Shown: piece after piece, positions 7,999 through 15,932 of the stretch
Layout: each line of letters starts with the position of its first letter
Numbering within the stretch: position 1 is the stretch's first letter
Assembly (NCBI GenBank): GCA_009699875.1
Contig: WLNI01000001.1
Span: 434,001-498,000, forward strand
DNA: 64,000 nt
Source: Actinomycetota bacterium
GTDB taxonomy: Bacteria; Actinomycetota; Acidimicrobiia; Acidimicrobiales; RAAP-2
Direction: 5' to 3'
Made by a program: the position numbers and the translations under genes
The notes under the pieces: generated by a model
What the model was told of the DNA's origin: nothing
Seen by the model: the letters and a program-made list of their open reading frames with translations, nothing else
Database searches by the model: none

Positions 7999-8936
7999 CA
8001 CGTTGTGGCAGGTAGGAGAAGATAGAGATTCTGAAACCACCAGAATGCAATCGCCAAAAGGATGGGTGTGGACAAGACATAGACCGTCCAAATGCTGTGG
8101 CGATAGCGCCGATAGGCAAGGACGGTGGCAATAATCGCCAGCACGTAGAGAACACCTAAAATGATGCTGGCCGGAATAGCTGCTGGATCACCCGAGAGTC
8201 CTCGTTGATAGTTGGCTGGTTGATACTTCGGCTTCTCCGCCGCACCTGGGGTATTGGTTTGACGAGCGACAACGTACGTGGTCCCTGTCGCTCCATAGGG
8301 CTCGCTTGACGTCATCAGCGTGACTTGGGCTTTGTTGACGGGAGACGCGGGGTCCTGGGCGCCTGCCTGGACCGTACCGGTTCGAGTGACCACGTAGTTA
8401 AATGACCCAAGTCCACTGGCGATCGTAAAGCCCTGTCCCTTCTGGAGGTTTGAAAGATTCTTGAATGGAGCCCCTGAGGTTGTCCTTCGTCCAAGAATCA
8501 CGGCGTTTCCAATGGTCCCAGGACGAGCGGCTTGGGTCATCAGGCCTGGCCCAAGTGCGGTCTGTGTTGCAGAACTCCCCTGGACCACTACCTCTTTGAT
8601 GTCAAGTGAAGGAATGGTGAGAATTGCCGCGGGCGCTCCATCAGGGGGGAGCTGGCCGCTGAGAGGAACGGCCCCAGCTGGGGTTGTAAAGACGTTCAGA
8701 AGTTGTCGCTGTGCTCTCGCTTCTTTCAGATTTGTAAACGCAAAAACATAGACAACAAAGAGAATCAAACTCAGTCCTAGGACTGTAATAATTAATCCTG
8801 GTACTAACAAATCTATTCGGCGTCGAGGCTTCTTCTCATGATCCTCGGAGACCTCCTCGACGTCACCGTCCCCGAGATCACCATCTCCCTCAACAACGGT
8901 GTGTTTCAGATCCTGTTCTGACTCGAGCACGGTCAT
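7998..8936 (-). CDS. sortase-fold membrane protein lacking catalytic residues
   Basis: This 312-residue protein has an acidic N-terminus, a membrane segment (about residues 43-68), a sortase-like domain (about 100-225) and two C-terminal membrane segments (about 256-275 and 283-302). The domain aligns by eye with class E sortases: ILTIPSLDIKEVVVQG, ARPGTIGNAVILGRRTTSGAPF, QVTLMTSSEPYG, TTYVVAR. The family's catalytic histidine (AGHRT) is arginine 150 here, the cysteine (TLTTC) is serine 210, and the arginine before VV is threonine. Transpeptidase activity is therefore not expected. ATG overlaps the stop of the upstream binding protein (ATGA). A scaffold or substrate-holding role is my inference. 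Confidence 0.72.
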   Translation of the reverse strand: MTVLESEQDLKHTVVEGDGDLGDGDVEEVSEDHEKKPRRRIDLLVPGLIITVLGLSLILFVVYVFAFTNLKEARAQRQLLNVFTTPAGAVPLSGQLPPDGAPAAILTIPSLDIKEVVVQGSSATQTALGPGLMTQAARPGTIGNAVILGRRTTSGAPFKNLSNLQKGQGFTIASGLGSFNYVVTRTGTVQAGAQDPASPVNKAQVTLMTSSEPYGATGTTYVVARQTNTPGAAEKPKYQPANYQRGLSGDPAAIPASIILGVLYVLAIIATVLAYRRYRHSIWTVYVLSTPILLAIAFWWFQNLYLLLPATT

Positions 8937-11188
8937 ATTTCGTCGCCTACATCAATGGGGTTTTGAGTCTCCTCACCAAGTGATTCAGAAAGCACCCTTG
9001 CATCCAGTCTTCGTCGAGCTGCTGACATGATCATCATCATGGCACCAAGGATGGCAAGCAGAGCACCTGCGACCATGGTTGCGGGAAGCATCAATCGACT
9101 CATACTCGCACTCAAGGTAAAGGGGCCGTAAGTCGGACTCGAAGATGGCGTTGGTGCAGGCTTTGATGTTCCTTTCCCTGCACCAGCGGCCGAGGCATTC
9201 AGTGACCCGAGCGACGAAGAAAACCGTGAAGAGGAATTAGAGGATGAATTTTGAGATCCCGACTTCGACGACGAATTTGGTGCAGGGTTTGGTGCTGAAT
9301 AGGACGGGTTCCCTACGCCATTTGCTATTTCGTCACGCGACATCGCCAAGATGTTGTCGGGAAGTGGCACCATGCCAGTTGGGAGGACCGCTGAATTCGA
9401 AGTACCACTTGCCGTTGCGTCCAAAATTGATGTCAACGCAGTTTTTATATTGGCTTTATCGGCCTCCGAGAGATTCGGGTTTCGCGGTACGACAGCAGAG
9501 ATCACCGTTGTCATGGGATAGCCATCTGCCTGAGAACTATTCGTATAATCCGGTGTGCAGACTCCATCTCCATCCCACGTGCAGGTCTTCACTCCCGCAG
9601 TGATTGATTCGTTCGAAGGTGCCACAAAATTGCTGCTGGCATTCTGAATACCCGAAAAACTGAGCCCGTAGTATGCCGCTTCAGCCCAGTTAAAGAGGCC
9701 AAATCCATCACAAGGACCGCTCGAACATGACGCTATGAACTGCGTAAGTTTGAGCGACTGTTGGCTTGTAGTGGAAAACTCACCGAAAAACTGGTTCTGA
9801 GCCACAAATGCAGGGAATTGGTCACCCAAGAGGCAGCCATTTGGTGCACCTCCACCAGGGTAAAAGCCACCGAGGAGAATCTCTTCACCTGCGACAGTTT
9901 CGATTCCACTGCCTCCGATTGAAGCTGCAAAATCCATGGTCATAGCTGGGGATTTACAAATCCAGGAAAGCGTGTGGTCCGTGGTTCCCGACGTATCAGA
10001 GCGAAGATACGCCCCGAGGAAATCAGCTTGGCTGTAGCCGGCCTGATCGTTCAACGAGGAAAAGAGTTGGCAGTAGTCGCCAAAAGTGCATTTCGAGATG
10101 TCGGTACTTTGCGGTGTCGAATAAACGCCAGCGATAATCCCTGCGACCATATTTGAACTTAAATTAATTCCAGATTGGGGAACTGTTGTCCCTTGTGACG
10201 ACATCTGTCCTCGATAGCCAACAGTGGTAGCGCTCAAAGCAATCGGGATACTAAGAAACCCATCGCGTTTCATATATTCCTGTTGACTGGCCCCTTGGGC
10301 GTCATCAGTGAATGCCATCTGCACGGCGCCTTTTTCGAGCTGATCTAATGCTTCAAGCCCATTAATCGTGGTATTGAAGGGCACCACAACGCCGGCTCCC
10401 CCATTTCGACACGTTGCCATGGCAGCAGCATTCAGAAGAAGATCAATTCCAGCTTCACCTTCCGTGATGAGCTGAGTTGCTTGCGCACAATTCCCTGTCG
10501 AACTTTCAAACGTCAGCGGTATGACCACAGAGTTGGATGAACTTGGGGTAATACTTCCATTCCCCGACCCAAGCGCCGGGTTCACCAGCACGATCGCGCA
10601 GTTGTTATTTCCACTTTGATCACAATAGAACTGTTTAAAATCTGGATTTGCTGTACCGTCAAGATTCAAACATTGAAATGCTTGTCCGGCTACTCCGGGT
10701 ATCTGTCCACCAATACCAGTACATGGGATGACGGATGATGGATCTTCTACATTCTGTTGGGCTTGGAAACTGTAGTTGATCGAACCATTTCCAAGCGTCT
10801 GAATCGTTGCGGTAGGAATTGCTTGGATCTGCGTCCCTTGAAACGCGCAGAGCCGATCAGATGGGTTGGCATTCTTGAGACTGCAGTAGTCCACTTGGAG
10901 GATTGCTGATGGAGAAAATCCATAGAGCTTGAGATATACCCACTGATCTGGACCAATTCCGTCGGTAGGAGCCGCTTCGACGACGCCACATTGAAGTGGG
11001 GTTGGGCAAGGCATCGCCACACATGTTCCGCTCACCGGGCAAGGGGGTGCCCCAACAGCCTGAAGTTGTGCATCAGAAAGGTTCCCTGAGGCCGCACCCG
11101 CTGGAGGCGGTTCGTTCACCGAGGAAGAGAGAAACGATCCGGAGACGAGGAGAATGCCGGCCATCACGCAGAGTAACCACTTCTTCAT
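8933..11188 (-). CDS. large membrane-anchored PstS-like substrate-binding protein
   Basis: This 751-residue protein has a Sec signal (about residues 1-33) and an N-terminal cysteine-rich region. The large central part has periplasmic-binding features (VVPFNTTINGLEALDQLEKGAVQMAFTDDAQ, LSSNMVAGIIAGVYSTP, IGGSGIETVAGEE). A Ser/Asn-rich linker of about 70 residues follows, then a membrane segment (about 697-722) and a tail starting ARRRLDARV. Many cysteines suggest disulfide bonding outside the cell. LPATM sits just before the anchor, resembling but not matching an LPXTG sorting motif. The start overlaps the preceding stop (TAATG) and the end overlaps the sortase-like start (ATGA). Phosphate as ligand is inferred from operon context only. 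Confidence 0.65.
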   Translation of the reverse strand: MKKWLLCVMAGILLVSGSFLSSSVNEPPPAGAASGNLSDAQLQAVGAPPCPVSGTCVAMPCPTPLQCGVVEAAPTDGIGPDQWVYLKLYGFSPSAILQVDYCSLKNANPSDRLCAFQGTQIQAIPTATIQTLGNGSINYSFQAQQNVEDPSSVIPCTGIGGQIPGVAGQAFQCLNLDGTANPDFKQFYCDQSGNNNCAIVLVNPALGSGNGSITPSSSNSVVIPLTFESSTGNCAQATQLITEGEAGIDLLLNAAAMATCRNGGAGVVVPFNTTINGLEALDQLEKGAVQMAFTDDAQGASQQEYMKRDGFLSIPIALSATTVGYRGQMSSQGTTVPQSGINLSSNMVAGIIAGVYSTPQSTDISKCTFGDYCQLFSSLNDQAGYSQADFLGAYLRSDTSGTTDHTLSWICKSPAMTMDFAASIGGSGIETVAGEEILLGGFYPGGGAPNGCLLGDQFPAFVAQNQFFGEFSTTSQQSLKLTQFIASCSSGPCDGFGLFNWAEAAYYGLSFSGIQNASSNFVAPSNESITAGVKTCTWDGDGVCTPDYTNSSQADGYPMTTVISAVVPRNPNLSEADKANIKTALTSILDATASGTSNSAVLPTGMVPLPDNILAMSRDEIANGVGNPSYSAPNPAPNSSSKSGSQNSSSNSSSRFSSSLGSLNASAAGAGKGTSKPAPTPSSSPTYGPFTLSASMSRLMLPATMVAGALLAILGAMMMIMSAARRRLDARVLSESLGEETQNPIDVGDEI

Positions 11189-12762
11189 TACATCTCTCCT
11201 TCAAAAGATTGCGAACGAATTCTGCGGCGCCGACGAAGGAGGCCAACGCTAGGTGGAACAACAATCAAGGCAAGAAAAACGGCAGTGACCCCGGCGATGG
11301 CTGCTCCCGGAGCTGCTTCACTCAACATGTTGGCCACCGCAGCGTTGAGTGCAATACCGAACTTCTGTCCACCTGCCTGATAAAGACCATTCGATCCTTT
11401 GACCGCTGCGGTCTGTGCCGCTGTGGCCGCACTCACTTGCTTAACATCTACTGAACCCGAGGCAGCAGACGATGCTCCCCCGCTCCCACCGGTGCTTAGT
11501 TGAATGGGACCACCAACATATTGCATTGCTCCAGTGATGTATGGGTTCGGGCAGTTTTTTGCAGTAGGAGGATCTGGTGTTTTCTGTCCGGGGAGCCGAC
11601 CGATCGCATCGAAATCGGCAAGGATAAGGTTCGGCGGGATTGGGGAATACCCGAGCTGGCCAGCTGAAATCTGCCCTTCACAGGCCATGAAGTGAATAAA
11701 CTGAGCCAGAACCGCAGCCTTTTGAGTCGAAATATTTGTCGACGCAATCAGATAACTGTAGGACGAGATGGGATAGGCCTGTGGCTCTGGTGCATTGAAG
11801 ACGCCGGGGTCTCCGTTACATCCATTCAGGTTTTGGGTCAAGTCGGCGTTGAGGCAGTCATGGGTCAAAGCGATGGCATCAGCAACGGCGCTCGGCTCTA
11901 CAAACGCACCAGATGCATTTTTTACTCCGGCACATGCCGACCCGTGAAGAATCGCATATGCCGTCTCTACGTACGTAATGGTGTTTGGATAACTCGCTAC
12001 ATAGTTTGATGCGTTATCCGAACCAGCCTGAGGAACGAAATGTGTGAGGTCAAAGCCGTTTTGGACCGCATTTGCCGTCGCCGAAGGCCACTGAGCAGAG
12101 GGAATTGAGTTGGACGGAGTAAACGTTGAGTTAAACGATGCATACTCGGCACCTTGGAGGCTCGAAAGGTACTGCGAGAAAATGTAGTTATCTCCGGACG
12201 CGTCCGACCTTACGACAGGATTAATAAATGCGTGGGGAAGCGCTACTCCTGGATTGAGAGATTTAATAGCACCGTCGTCCCAGTAGAGGACTTTCCCACT
12301 GAAGACTCCCATCATCGCTGCAGAGTCAATTTGGAGGTTCCGAATGGGCTGCGACGTCGTTGATTGTAGGTTGTACATCAAGCATGTTGCCCCAGCCACG
12401 TCGGGCATGTATTGATATGTTCCCGCGGCTGGTTGACCTGGGGGGCAACTCGCTTGTTGCGCGTTGTATCCAATTTCGCTGGCAGCAAAGTCCACTTGGT
12501 TCGCACAGAACGCGTTAAGTCCTAGTACTGATGAACTCGTCTGATAGTTCACACTTGCCCCGTAGAGGTTTGAAACTTGCCCAGTCCAGTTGTTGATCGC
12601 TACTGCAGCATAACTTGATCCCGATCCCGTAATCGTCTGTCCAGCACTCGCTGGATGAAGATCGACAAACTGGAAACCGACGAGCGCGGCCAAAGCCACA
12701 ACCGAGAGTTTCCAGAAGTCCCCTCGCTGAATTCGATGGAGCGTCAGAGAGAAACCCACCAT
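11188..12762 (-). CDS. PstS-like substrate-binding protein with C-terminal membrane anchor
   Basis: This 524-residue exported protein has a signal ending HPASAG, then ITGSGSSYAAVAINNW and VDFAASEIGYNA, typical of PstS-type binding proteins. Further PstS-like segments are AAMMGVFSGKVLYWDDGAIKSLNPGVAL and VVRSDASGDNYIFSQYLSS. The C-terminal part is an Ala/Ser-rich linker, a membrane segment (about residues 482-505) and an arginine-rich stop-transfer tail (LLRRRRRIRSQ). I chose ATG at 12762, whose A is also the last base of the pstB stop; TTG at 12765 is possible. Anchoring by a C-terminal helix rather than a lipid is unusual for PstS. Confidence 0.75.
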   Translation of the reverse strand: MVGFSLTLHRIQRGDFWKLSVVALAALVGFQFVDLHPASAGQTITGSGSSYAAVAINNWTGQVSNLYGASVNYQTSSSVLGLNAFCANQVDFAASEIGYNAQQASCPPGQPAAGTYQYMPDVAGATCLMYNLQSTTSQPIRNLQIDSAAMMGVFSGKVLYWDDGAIKSLNPGVALPHAFINPVVRSDASGDNYIFSQYLSSLQGAEYASFNSTFTPSNSIPSAQWPSATANAVQNGFDLTHFVPQAGSDNASNYVASYPNTITYVETAYAILHGSACAGVKNASGAFVEPSAVADAIALTHDCLNADLTQNLNGCNGDPGVFNAPEPQAYPISSYSYLIASTNISTQKAAVLAQFIHFMACEGQISAGQLGYSPIPPNLILADFDAIGRLPGQKTPDPPTAKNCPNPYITGAMQYVGGPIQLSTGGSGGASSAASGSVDVKQVSAATAAQTAAVKGSNGLYQAGGQKFGIALNAAVANMLSEAAPGAAIAGVTAVFLALIVVPPSVGLLRRRRRIRSQSFEGEM

Positions 12763-13619
12763 CAACCAAATCTTCCCTGCACGTAGTCAGCGGTCCTGGG
12801 GTCCTGAGGTCGAGCAAAAATGTCCTCGGTCTTCCCCGTTTCAACGATGTAGCCCGGATTCCCATCTTGCGAAAGGAAGAATGCGGTCTTGTCAGAAACT
12901 CGCTGTGCCTGCTGCATATTGTGCGTCACGATTACAACCGTCACCTCATGAGCAATCTCTTTCACGGTCTGCTCGATTCTCAATGTTGATCCAGGGTCGA
13001 GCGCTGAACATGGCTCGTCCATCAAGAGAACAGCTGGCTTTACTGCGAGCGCTCGGGCAATGCAGAGCCGCTGTTGCTGTCCACCTGAGAGGGCCCCACC
13101 CATATCTTTGAGTCGATCTCGAACCTCACTCCAAAGGCCCGCTTTGGTGAGGGCTTCTTCAATTATCTCATCCTTATGCTTCGACTTGATTCGATTGAAC
13201 CGAAGACCCGCAAGCACATTGTCTCGCACCGACATTGCCGGGAAAGGGTTTGGTCGCTGGAACACCATTCCAATGTGCCGTCGAATCGTTGCCGCCCGCT
13301 GATTTGGATCGTAAATATCTTCTCCATCCAAATCCACAGAACCCGCAAGCGAAGCACCAGGGACGATCTCGTGCATTCGATTCAAAATTCGCAGAAACGT
13401 TGATTTTCCGCACCCGGACGGCCCAATCAGCGCTGTGACCTTGGTGCGCTCCATGACGAGATCTACGTTTTCTAAGACCATTCTCTCGCCGAACCACGCG
13501 TGAACACCCTTGGCATGAAGCTCAGCAGCAGTAACGCCATCAACTCGTAGGGAAGTGGGAGACGCAGTGGCTGATGATGCGACGCGTCGGTCAGTTTCTC
13601 CTGTCAATACTTCAGTCAT
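12762..13619 (-). CDS. pstB: phosphate ABC transporter ATP-binding protein
   Basis: This 285-residue ATPase of the phosphate importer has Walker A GPSGCGKST, Q-loop VFQRPNPFPAMS, signature LSGGQQQRLCIARAL, Walker B VLLMDEPCSALDP and the switch histidine in VIVTHNMQQAQRV. The NPFPMS-type Q-loop and EPCSALDP are characteristic of PstB. ATG at 13619 is chosen because GAGGAG lies 5 nt upstream; a GTG at 13637, inside the pstA end, is a weaker candidate. PstB would couple ATP hydrolysis to the PstC/PstA channel on the cytoplasmic face. The stop shares a base with the next gene's ATG. Confidence 0.95.
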   Translation of the reverse strand: MTEVLTGETDRRVASSATASPTSLRVDGVTAAELHAKGVHAWFGERMVLENVDLVMERTKVTALIGPSGCGKSTFLRILNRMHEIVPGASLAGSVDLDGEDIYDPNQRAATIRRHIGMVFQRPNPFPAMSVRDNVLAGLRFNRIKSKHKDEIIEEALTKAGLWSEVRDRLKDMGGALSGGQQQRLCIARALAVKPAVLLMDEPCSALDPGSTLRIEQTVKEIAHEVTVVIVTHNMQQAQRVSDKTAFFLSQDGNPGYIVETGKTEDIFARPQDPRTADYVQGRFG

Positions 13620-13629
13620 ATTCTCCTCG

Positions 13630-14838
13630 TTAGTCACTGGAAAACTCCTCTTTTTTCACAACTGCAGATTCATTTGGCTCAAGCGCAGACCCCGGGGTCC
13701 ATCGAACAAACGAAAGAAGCGACCGACGGCCACCCCCTGAGCCTTTCCGCTGGGCGCCAAGAATTCGAGCCAAAATAAAGATTCCAAAGACAAGAACAAA
13801 GAGAACGAGTGCCGAGGTATAGCCCAGATCGATCTGCGATTGAATCGGAAGTTTGATCTGCTTGTAGGACAATAGTGACAACCCCATTTGTGGGCCGACG
13901 AATGGATTCGCATTCATCACCTGGTTCCCGAAAATTGTCATGATCAACGGTGCTGTTTCACCGATAGAGATCGCCACCCCAAGCAATACCGAGGTGATCA
14001 ATCCAGAGCGTGCGGTGGGAAGCACCACGGACCACACGGTTCGCCACTCAGGAGCAGCCAACGCAATCGCTGCTTCTCTCAAGTCATTATGAACAACTTT
14101 AAGAACCTCTTCTGTTCCACGAGTGACAGTGGGAAGCAAAATAATCGCCAGTGCAAGTGCCCCAGCGAAGCCTGAGTAGTGAAATTTCGTCACCCAAATC
14201 GAATAGATGAAAACACCAGCCACAATTGCAGGAGTCCCACTCATGGCCGTGACGACGACTCTGACTGATTTTGTAAAGCGTCCTCCGACTTCGTTGATGA
14301 ACACCGCAGTCAGCAGCGCGGCGGGGATTCCAATAGCGGCGGCGATGGCGACTTCTTCAATCGTCCCAACCAAGGCGTGAGCGACACCACCAATATTATT
14401 TCCAGAGGGTCCGGTATAGACCACTCCCTGCTGGGTTTTCGTCAGTACATCCCAGGACAAGAGTGGGAGCCCCTTTTGGAAGACAAAGATCGTCAACATC
14501 ACCAAGGGAAGCATCATGATTCCAGCTCCCAAGGTCACAATGGACCCAATGAGTCGATCAACCGCTACTTGACGGGTGAACATCTGGCGATTAACGAACC
14601 AGTAAAGAAACAGAAACGTAGGTATCCACAACACAACAAATCCAAGTGCACCACTCAACAAGGTGAGTTGAGCGAAGATAATCCAGATAATCGAATAGGA
14701 GGCGGCCAGCGTCAAAAGAAGAATGACAACGTCGGATGGCTTGAACTCTTTTGGACGAATCCGGCGTATAGCCGAAACCTTCTTTTCTTCAATCTCGCCA
14801 GAATCTTCAATGTCAGGAGAGTCCATAACTGCCGTCAT
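13630..14838 (-). CDS. pstA: phosphate ABC transporter permease PstA
   Basis: This 402-residue permease has six or more membrane segments and the inner-membrane coupling region VLKVVHNDLREAAIALAAPEWRTVWSVVLPTARSGL, which contains the EAA loop that docks on PstB. The N-terminal 125 residues, with two additional membrane segments, make it longer than the usual PstA of about 280-300 residues. The C-terminus carries a basic and acidic cytoplasmic tail. ATG at 14838 overlaps the pstC stop (TGATG), and the end precedes pstB by 10 nt. PstA pairs with PstC to form the phosphate channel. Confidence 0.93.
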   Translation of the reverse strand: MTAVMDSPDIEDSGEIEEKKVSAIRRIRPKEFKPSDVVILLLTLAASYSIIWIIFAQLTLLSGALGFVVLWIPTFLFLYWFVNRQMFTRQVAVDRLIGSIVTLGAGIMMLPLVMLTIFVFQKGLPLLSWDVLTKTQQGVVYTGPSGNNIGGVAHALVGTIEEVAIAAAIGIPAALLTAVFINEVGGRFTKSVRVVVTAMSGTPAIVAGVFIYSIWVTKFHYSGFAGALALAIILLPTVTRGTEEVLKVVHNDLREAAIALAAPEWRTVWSVVLPTARSGLITSVLLGVAISIGETAPLIMTIFGNQVMNANPFVGPQMGLSLLSYKQIKLPIQSQIDLGYTSALVLFVLVFGIFILARILGAQRKGSGGGRRSLLSFVRWTPGSALEPNESAVVKKEEFSSD

Positions 14839-15815
14839 CAGCGCCCTGCCATCTTTGATGCATTCACAATTCGAGACGCAATCATGTTAATAATCAACGT
14901 CAAGATAAACAGAACAAGTCCCGCTGCAAGGAGTGCACTTGTTCCGAGGTTCCCACCCGCGCCCCATTGGAGGGCAATCAACGCAGCAATCGAGTTTCCC
15001 CCAGCTTGCACAACATGAAAGTTCAGCGGGAACGCTAGGGCGATGATGATGGCAACGGCAATTGCTTCTCCAAGGGCACGGCCAAGGCCCAACATGATGG
15101 AGCCGATCATCCCACCTTTCGAAAATGGAAAAACAACGTCTCGAATAACACGGGCTCGACTGGCTCCAAGCGACATCGCCCCTTCTCGCTCCCCACTTGG
15201 TGTGAGCGAAAACACTTCTCGACAGAGTGACGTGATGATGGGCATACACATGATTCCCACGATCGTTCCAGCGATAAAGAAACTTGACGTATAGGCGCCA
15301 GAAGTATTTTGGAAAATTCCGAGACTCCCAAAGAATGTTGAGAGCCACTTTTCTAATCCAACCATATGTGGTTGCAGAATGAAGAAGCCCCACATGCCGT
15401 AAATAATTGACGGCACCGCCGCCATTAAGTCAACGGCAGCGGTGAGAAAGTTCTTGAATGGGATGAACCTAAGGAGTGTGTCAGGGGCATATTCGTTGAT
15501 GAACAGAGCACATGATATTGAAACTGGTATGGCGATAATCAGGCCGATCACCGCGATAATGATTGATCCCGAGAGGGCTGAAAGAACACCAAACTGCGGA
15601 TGGGCTCCAGTGGTCTGCCAGCCAGTATTCGTTAAGAATCTCCACCCCTGTGATCGAAACGCTGGAAGCGCTTCGATGAACAGAAAGACACCAATGAGCG
15701 CAAGGATAACGAACGTGGCAAGACCGGCCCCTCGAGTAACTCCTCGAAACAGCCGGTCTTCATTACTTCTCTTGTTCGCTAACTTCAGTGGGCTCGGAGC
15801 CAACTCAGAGGTCAT
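14838..15815 (-). CDS. pstC: phosphate ABC transporter permease PstC
   Basis: This 325-residue permease has the family segments FRSQGWRFLTNTGWQ, LMAAVPSIIYGMWGFF, REVFSLTPSGEREGAMSLGASRARVIRDVVFPFSKGG (the EAA coupling loop) and GRALGEAIAVAI. ATG at 15815 follows GGGAG by 3-4 nt and gives a protein starting MTSELAPSPL; the longer open frame would translate a hairpin region and is rejected. It is separated from pstS by 117 nt holding a strong stem-loop, which may let pstS be made in excess over the channel proteins. Confidence 0.94.
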   Translation of the reverse strand: MTSELAPSPLKLANKRSNEDRLFRGVTRGAGLATFVILALIGVFLFIEALPAFRSQGWRFLTNTGWQTTGAHPQFGVLSALSGSIIIAVIGLIIAIPVSISCALFINEYAPDTLLRFIPFKNFLTAAVDLMAAVPSIIYGMWGFFILQPHMVGLEKWLSTFFGSLGIFQNTSGAYTSSFFIAGTIVGIMCMPIITSLCREVFSLTPSGEREGAMSLGASRARVIRDVVFPFSKGGMIGSIMLGLGRALGEAIAVAIIIALAFPLNFHVVQAGGNSIAALIALQWGAGGNLGTSALLAAGLVLFILTLIINMIASRIVNASKMAGR

Positions 15816-15862
15816 CTTCTCCCGTTCTCTTCGGTAAATCCTTTTTTCTCCCCCTTGAAGCA

Positions 15863-15895
15863 CCTGGTGCCCAGCAGAAGCTGCTGGGCACCAGG
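15863..15895. other. perfect 15-bp stem-loop between pstS and pstC
   Basis: A 15-bp perfect inverted repeat (arms 15863-15877 and 15881-15895, loop AAG) lies just after the pstS stop. On the transcribed minus strand it is followed by AGGGGGAGAAAAAAG rather than a T-run, so it is not a standard intrinsic terminator. An RNA-stabilising or processing element that raises pstS mRNA relative to pstCAB is the likely role. Confidence 0.7.
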
Positions 15896-15932
15896 AGTCA
15901 CGCTCCAAGAATTCTCTTACTCGTTCCCTTCC

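Noticed and set aside
13620-13637. GTG start of pstB inside the pstA end
   Set aside because: GAGGAG is correctly spaced for the ATG at 13619, not for the GTG.
15863-15895. Intrinsic terminator after pstS
   Set aside because: The stem is strong, but on the transcribed strand it is followed by purines, not a T-run. It is kept as a stem-loop of other function.
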